Source: Candidatus Lucifugimonas marina
Lineage (GTDB): Bacteria > Chloroflexota > Dehalococcoidia > Lucifugimonadales > Lucifugimonadaceae
Length of the DNA: 64,000 nucleotides
Assembly: GCA_029593915.1 (NCBI GenBank)
Contig: CP046147.1
Coordinates: forward strand, 2,775,001 to 2,839,000
Reading direction: 5' to 3'
Each line of letters starts with the position of its first letter. Within the stretch, counting starts at the first letter, position 1. The translations under genes were made by a program, and so were the position numbers. Shown here in pieces: positions 61,033-64,000 of this stretch. The notes beneath the pieces are model-generated. The model was given only the letters and a program-made list of their open reading frames with translations, was not told the DNA's origin and ran no database searches.

Positions 61033-62949
61033 GTGACAACAAAATCACTGAAATTTCCACAAGCATTCCCACGGCCTAAATCGCCTAATGGGATTTGGAG
61101 CTGGGTCGGCACTGTCGACCACAAGCGAATTGGAACCATGTACGGGATCGTCTCGTTCATGTGGTTCATCGTTGGTGGTATCGAAGCGCTAATGATCCGA
61201 GCTCAGCTGGCTTCCGCTGAGAACGACCTTATCGGTCCCGATGCGTACAACCAGTTGTTCACGATGCACGGAACAACAATGGTGTTCCTTGTCATCATGC
61301 CGTTATCAGCAGCGTTCTTTAACTGGCTGATACCACTGCAAATAGGAGCGAGAGACGTGGCGTTCCCACGCCTAAACGCTCTCAGCTTCTGGGTTTTCCT
61401 TTTCGGCTCGATTCTGATCAACTTCAGTTGGGTAACCGGCGACGCGCCAAACGGTGGTTGGTTCGGATATGCACCTAACTCAGGCACAACGTTCAACCCC
61501 GGACTCGGTATGACTTACTGGGTTGTTGGTTTGAACGTTCTCGGTGTTGCTTCTATCGCAGCCGGTCTGAACTTCATCGTCACAATCCTGAACATGCGTG
61601 CTCCTGGCATGGACATGTTCAAGATCCCGATCTTCACTTGGATGACCCTGATCACTTCGGTTCTCATCGTTCTCGCAATGCCAGTTCTGGCAGTAGCGGG
61701 TATCCAGCTGATGACCGACCGTGTTTACGGCACTCACTTCTTCAACTCTCTCGGTGGTGGAGACCCAGTCATGTGGCAGCACATCTTCTGGCTCTTTGGT
61801 CACCCCGAGGTTTACATTCTGATTCTCCCTGCGATGGGTATCGTTTCCGAAGTGCTTCCGACATTCGCTCGCAAGCCGCTATTCGGTTACCCCTTCGTGG
61901 TATTCGCTGGAGCAGTTATTGGATTCATGGGTTGGTTCGTATGGAGCCACCACATGTTCACTGTCGGACTCGGACCAGCAGCTAACACTGCGTTCTCGAT
62001 CTCGACGATGCTGATTGCCGTTCCGACGGGTGTCAAAATCTTCAACTGGCTAGGCACGCTCTGGGCCGGAAATATCCGACTCAACACGCCAATGCTGTTC
62101 TCGATCTCGTTTATTGCGATGTTCACGATCGGTGGTCTAAGTGGTGTCATGCACGCCTCACCTCCAACCGATGCACAGCAGCAAGACACATACTTCATCG
62201 TTGCTCACTTCCACTACGTTCTCGTAGGTGGTGCGCTTCTGGGTATCTTCTCTGGAATCTACTTCTGGTGGCCAAAGTTCACCGGGTACTTCCTCAACGA
62301 GAAGCTCGGTATCGCCAACTGGGCACTGATGATGATCGGTTTCAACTTGCAGTTCGCTCCGATGCACTGGCTCGGAATGGACGGCATGCCACGACGTATC
62401 TACACATACGCCGACAACATGGGATGGGAGACTTCAAACCTCGCTGCCTCTGTCGGTGGATTCATACTCGCACTCGGTATTCTCATCTTCATCATCAACG
62501 TCTTCTACTCGAAGATGAACAAGGTGATGGCCGGAGATGACCCGTGGGATGGTCGAACATTGGAATGGGCAACATCGTCGCCTCCTCCTGTGCACGACTT
62601 TGACGAAATCCCTCAGGTTCAGTACCGAGACGACTTCTGGTTCAAGAAGCACCCAGAAACTATTTCTGAGTACTACCACGACGAACACGATCAGGCAGTT
62701 CCATCTGGAGCACAGCTTGATGACGAAGTAGAAGAAGCTCTTCCGGTTGTATCCGGTGGATCAGACGACCACGGTCACGGTGGAATTCACCTTCCCGACA
62801 TGTCGTACTACCCGTTCATTCTGTCGTTCGGTATCGCAATTCTTGGTGCCGGGTTCATCACAAACACCTACGTCGTAGGCGCTAGTGTTCCGTTCATCCT
62901 CTGGGGACTCCTCGGATGGTCGATGGAACCAGTCAACGATCCTGAATAA
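61033..62949 (+). CDS. ctaD: Cytochrome c oxidase subunit I
   Basis: 638 residues from a GTG. Starting KSPNGIWSWVGTVDHKRIGT, it has twelve or more helices. Heme a ligand region LFTMHGTTMVFLVIMP, the CuB and cross-linked His-Tyr site WLFGHPEVYILILPAMG, SHHMFTVGLG (CuB His pair) and FIVAHFHYVLVGG (heme a and a3 His) are intact. The A-type features (HPEVYI with Tyr, XGHPEV) place it in the A-family oxidases. The C-terminal extension (about 530-600) is charged and rich in His and Asp, then ends with two more helices resembling a subunit III/IV fusion piece. It reduces O2 to water and pumps protons. Confidence 0.97.
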   Translation: MTTKSLKFPQAFPRPKSPNGIWSWVGTVDHKRIGTMYGIVSFMWFIVGGIEALMIRAQLASAENDLIGPDAYNQLFTMHGTTMVFLVIMPLSAAFFNWLIPLQIGARDVAFPRLNALSFWVFLFGSILINFSWVTGDAPNGGWFGYAPNSGTTFNPGLGMTYWVVGLNVLGVASIAAGLNFIVTILNMRAPGMDMFKIPIFTWMTLITSVLIVLAMPVLAVAGIQLMTDRVYGTHFFNSLGGGDPVMWQHIFWLFGHPEVYILILPAMGIVSEVLPTFARKPLFGYPFVVFAGAVIGFMGWFVWSHHMFTVGLGPAANTAFSISTMLIAVPTGVKIFNWLGTLWAGNIRLNTPMLFSISFIAMFTIGGLSGVMHASPPTDAQQQDTYFIVAHFHYVLVGGALLGIFSGIYFWWPKFTGYFLNEKLGIANWALMMIGFNLQFAPMHWLGMDGMPRRIYTYADNMGWETSNLAASVGGFILALGILIFIINVFYSKMNKVMAGDDPWDGRTLEWATSSPPPVHDFDEIPQVQYRDDFWFKKHPETISEYYHDEHDQAVPSGAQLDDEVEEALPVVSGGSDDHGHGGIHLPDMSYYPFILSFGIAILGAGFITNTYVVGASVPFILWGLLGWSMEPVNDPE

Positions 62950-63001
62950 ATAAGAATTTCAACTATCTTCGGTTCACTTCCCATCTAAGGAAAAAACGAA
63001 C

Positions 63002-63649
63002 GTGACACAGGCCGCAGCAACAGAACACCACGCACCGGTAGAAAATACTTCTACCGGGCTGAATAACAGGAAGCTCATGATGTGGGCATTCTTGGCTTCT
63101 GACGTGATGTTCTTCGGAGCATTTATCGCAACCTACCTCGTATACCGAGGTAAGAGCCTCGTCGGGCCATACCCGTCTGAGATTCTCGACATCCCACTTA
63201 CGTCGGTATCGACGTTCGTGCTGTTGGTTAGCTCACTCGCAATGGTTCTCGGACTTCACTACGTGAAGGAAGGGCAGAAGAACAAGGCAACGCTTTGGAT
63301 TCTGGCAGTTGTGATTCTTGGTGCGATATTCATGGGATTCCAGTTCTATGAATTCAGAGAGTTCGCTCACGAAGGTCTAACTCCTCGAACGAACATCTTC
63401 GGTACGACGTTCTTCATCCTTACGGGTATCCACGGTGCCCACGTGACCATTGGTGTCTTCTGGATGGCGTTCATGGCGTACTCGTCGCACACCGGTGCTC
63501 TTCGACAGGACAACGCTCTCGACCTAGAAATTGCTGGTCTCTACTGGCACTTTGTCGACATCGTCTGGATCGTAATTTTTACCGTCATTTACTTGATCTC
63601 ATTCTCCGATGGCCCACCTCCAGGGGTTGGACCAACGATCGTTCACTGA
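63002..63649 (+). CDS. ctaE: Cytochrome c oxidase subunit III
   Basis: 215 residues from a GTG with AAGGAAAAAAC upstream. Five helices, starting LMMWAFLASDVMFFGAFIAT, are followed by the conserved FGTTFFILTGIHGAHVTIGV (with the HxxHV region) and LEIAGLYWHFVDIVWIVIFT at the C-terminus. This is the short, five-helix form of subunit III. It lies 52 bases after ctaD and 28 bases before the subunit IV gene. Confidence 0.96.
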   Translation: MTQAAATEHHAPVENTSTGLNNRKLMMWAFLASDVMFFGAFIATYLVYRGKSLVGPYPSEILDIPLTSVSTFVLLVSSLAMVLGLHYVKEGQKNKATLWILAVVILGAIFMGFQFYEFREFAHEGLTPRTNIFGTTFFILTGIHGAHVTIGVFWMAFMAYSSHTGALRQDNALDLEIAGLYWHFVDIVWIVIFTVIYLISFSDGPPPGVGPTIVH

Positions 63650-63677
63650 TAACTCGGGATAGGCGCAGGAGCTACCA

Positions 63678-64000
63678 ATGGCCAATCTCTGGCAGAAACT
63701 TACACATCACGACGGCAACGGTTGGTGGAATCTTCCACACAACAAGAGCAACGAATTGAACCCTGAATACGAGGGTCCGATTGGTGGCGCTTGGTTTGGA
63801 AACCTCTGGCGAACTCTCACCTACGGTGGCGTATCTCACGCCAGCGCAGGATTCTACTGGCTCGTGGGATTCGTCCTCGCAATCATCACGCTGCTCGAAC
63901 TCTGGCTATTCACAGTCGAAACTCTTGGCGGTTGGTTCATTCCAATCCTGCTGCTGCTCTCGGTCGGTAAGTTCATTGGCGTTGTTGCATACTTTATGCA
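63678..64000 (+). CDS. ctaF: Cytochrome c oxidase subunit IV-like protein (cut by window edge)
   Basis: 107 residues are visible from the ATG at 63678, with AGGAG six bases upstream. The start MANLWQKLTHHDGNGWWNLP is hydrophilic. After GAWFGNLWRTLTYGGVSHAS come two hydrophobic segments (FYWLVGFVLAIITLLELWLF and WFIPILLLLSVGKFIGVVAY). The KFIGVVAYFMH ending resembles prokaryotic subunit IV (COX4_pro), where a short soluble start leads to three helices. Its place directly after ctaE supports this. The C-terminal part lies outside the window. Confidence 0.85.
   Translation, partial: MANLWQKLTHHDGNGWWNLPHNKSNELNPEYEGPIGGAWFGNLWRTLTYGGVSHASAGFYWLVGFVLAIITLLELWLFTVETLGGWFIPILLLLSVGKFIGVVAYFM

Overview
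The window looks like a chromosomal segment of a free-living, aerobic, probably marine bacterium of the phylum Chloroflexota, most likely the SAR202/Dehalococcoidia side. This is inference from gene content, not a phylogeny. The signs are three tandem mandelate-racemase/galactonate-dehydratase paralogues, an archaellin-like class III signal-peptide protein in an otherwise bacterial context, luciferase-like oxidoreductase and MlrC-type genes, and a cytochrome oxidase operon whose subunit II carries two cytochrome c domains. Base composition is near 50% GC. TAG, TAA and TGA are all normal stop codons.

Layout. 1-960: the 5' end of an IS110-family transposase (minus strand, cut by the window edge), its long non-coding leader, and an unexplained non-coding stretch. 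960-6,300: a SRPBCC protein and an ABM-like protein divergent from a WYL regulator, a SulP anion transporter with STAS domain, and an aldehyde dehydrogenase. 6,500-13,100: a divergent transketolase-like enzyme, an MlrC-family metallopeptidase homologue, a BenE-type transporter, and a luciferase-like gene broken by an in-frame TAG. 13,370-16,950: a large LuxR-type ATPase regulator and a small secreted protein. 17,037-21,940: a genome-plasticity zone with an SDR gene truncated by a complete IS3-family element, an orphan zinc-binding lipoprotein, an HTH-tyrosine recombinase with a perfect inverted repeat at its start codon, and tRNA-Arg(CCT) whose 5' half is duplicated in inverted orientation 2.6 kb away. 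22,000-31,400: a 6-TM protein, an RraA-like aldolase, an RRM RNA-binding protein, the archaellin-like protein, ClpS, three enolase-superfamily paralogues, FabI and an FlK-like thioesterase. 31,766-43,050: a multi-GAF histidine kinase, a site-2 protease with CBS domains, an MFS transporter, and a tightly overlapping four-gene operon (response regulator, histidine kinase, Ig-like lipoprotein, large DUF5666-like secreted protein). 43,380-59,320: housekeeping genes (dnaE, a methyltransferase for alkylated DNA, the MoxR/DUF58/transglutaminase trio, five tRNAs, moaC, RNase HI, moaA, rdgB) plus a tandem GNAT gene also broken by a TAG. 59,479-64,000: cytochrome c oxidase subunits II, I, III and the start of IV.

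As a whole the segment supports aerobic respiration plus turnover of carboxylic and sugar acids (enolases, aldehyde dehydrogenase, RraA, BenE-like, MlrC-like, luciferase-like). Intergenic regions carry at least two dispersed short repeat families. One is arranged as paired inverted arms (REPIN/MITE-like) at four or five loci. The best candidates for something under-described are the HTH-recombinase with its palindrome and displaced tRNA half, the four-gene two-component/lipoprotein/DUF5666 operon, the bacterial archaellin-like gene, and the possible bridge RNA upstream of the IS110 transposase.
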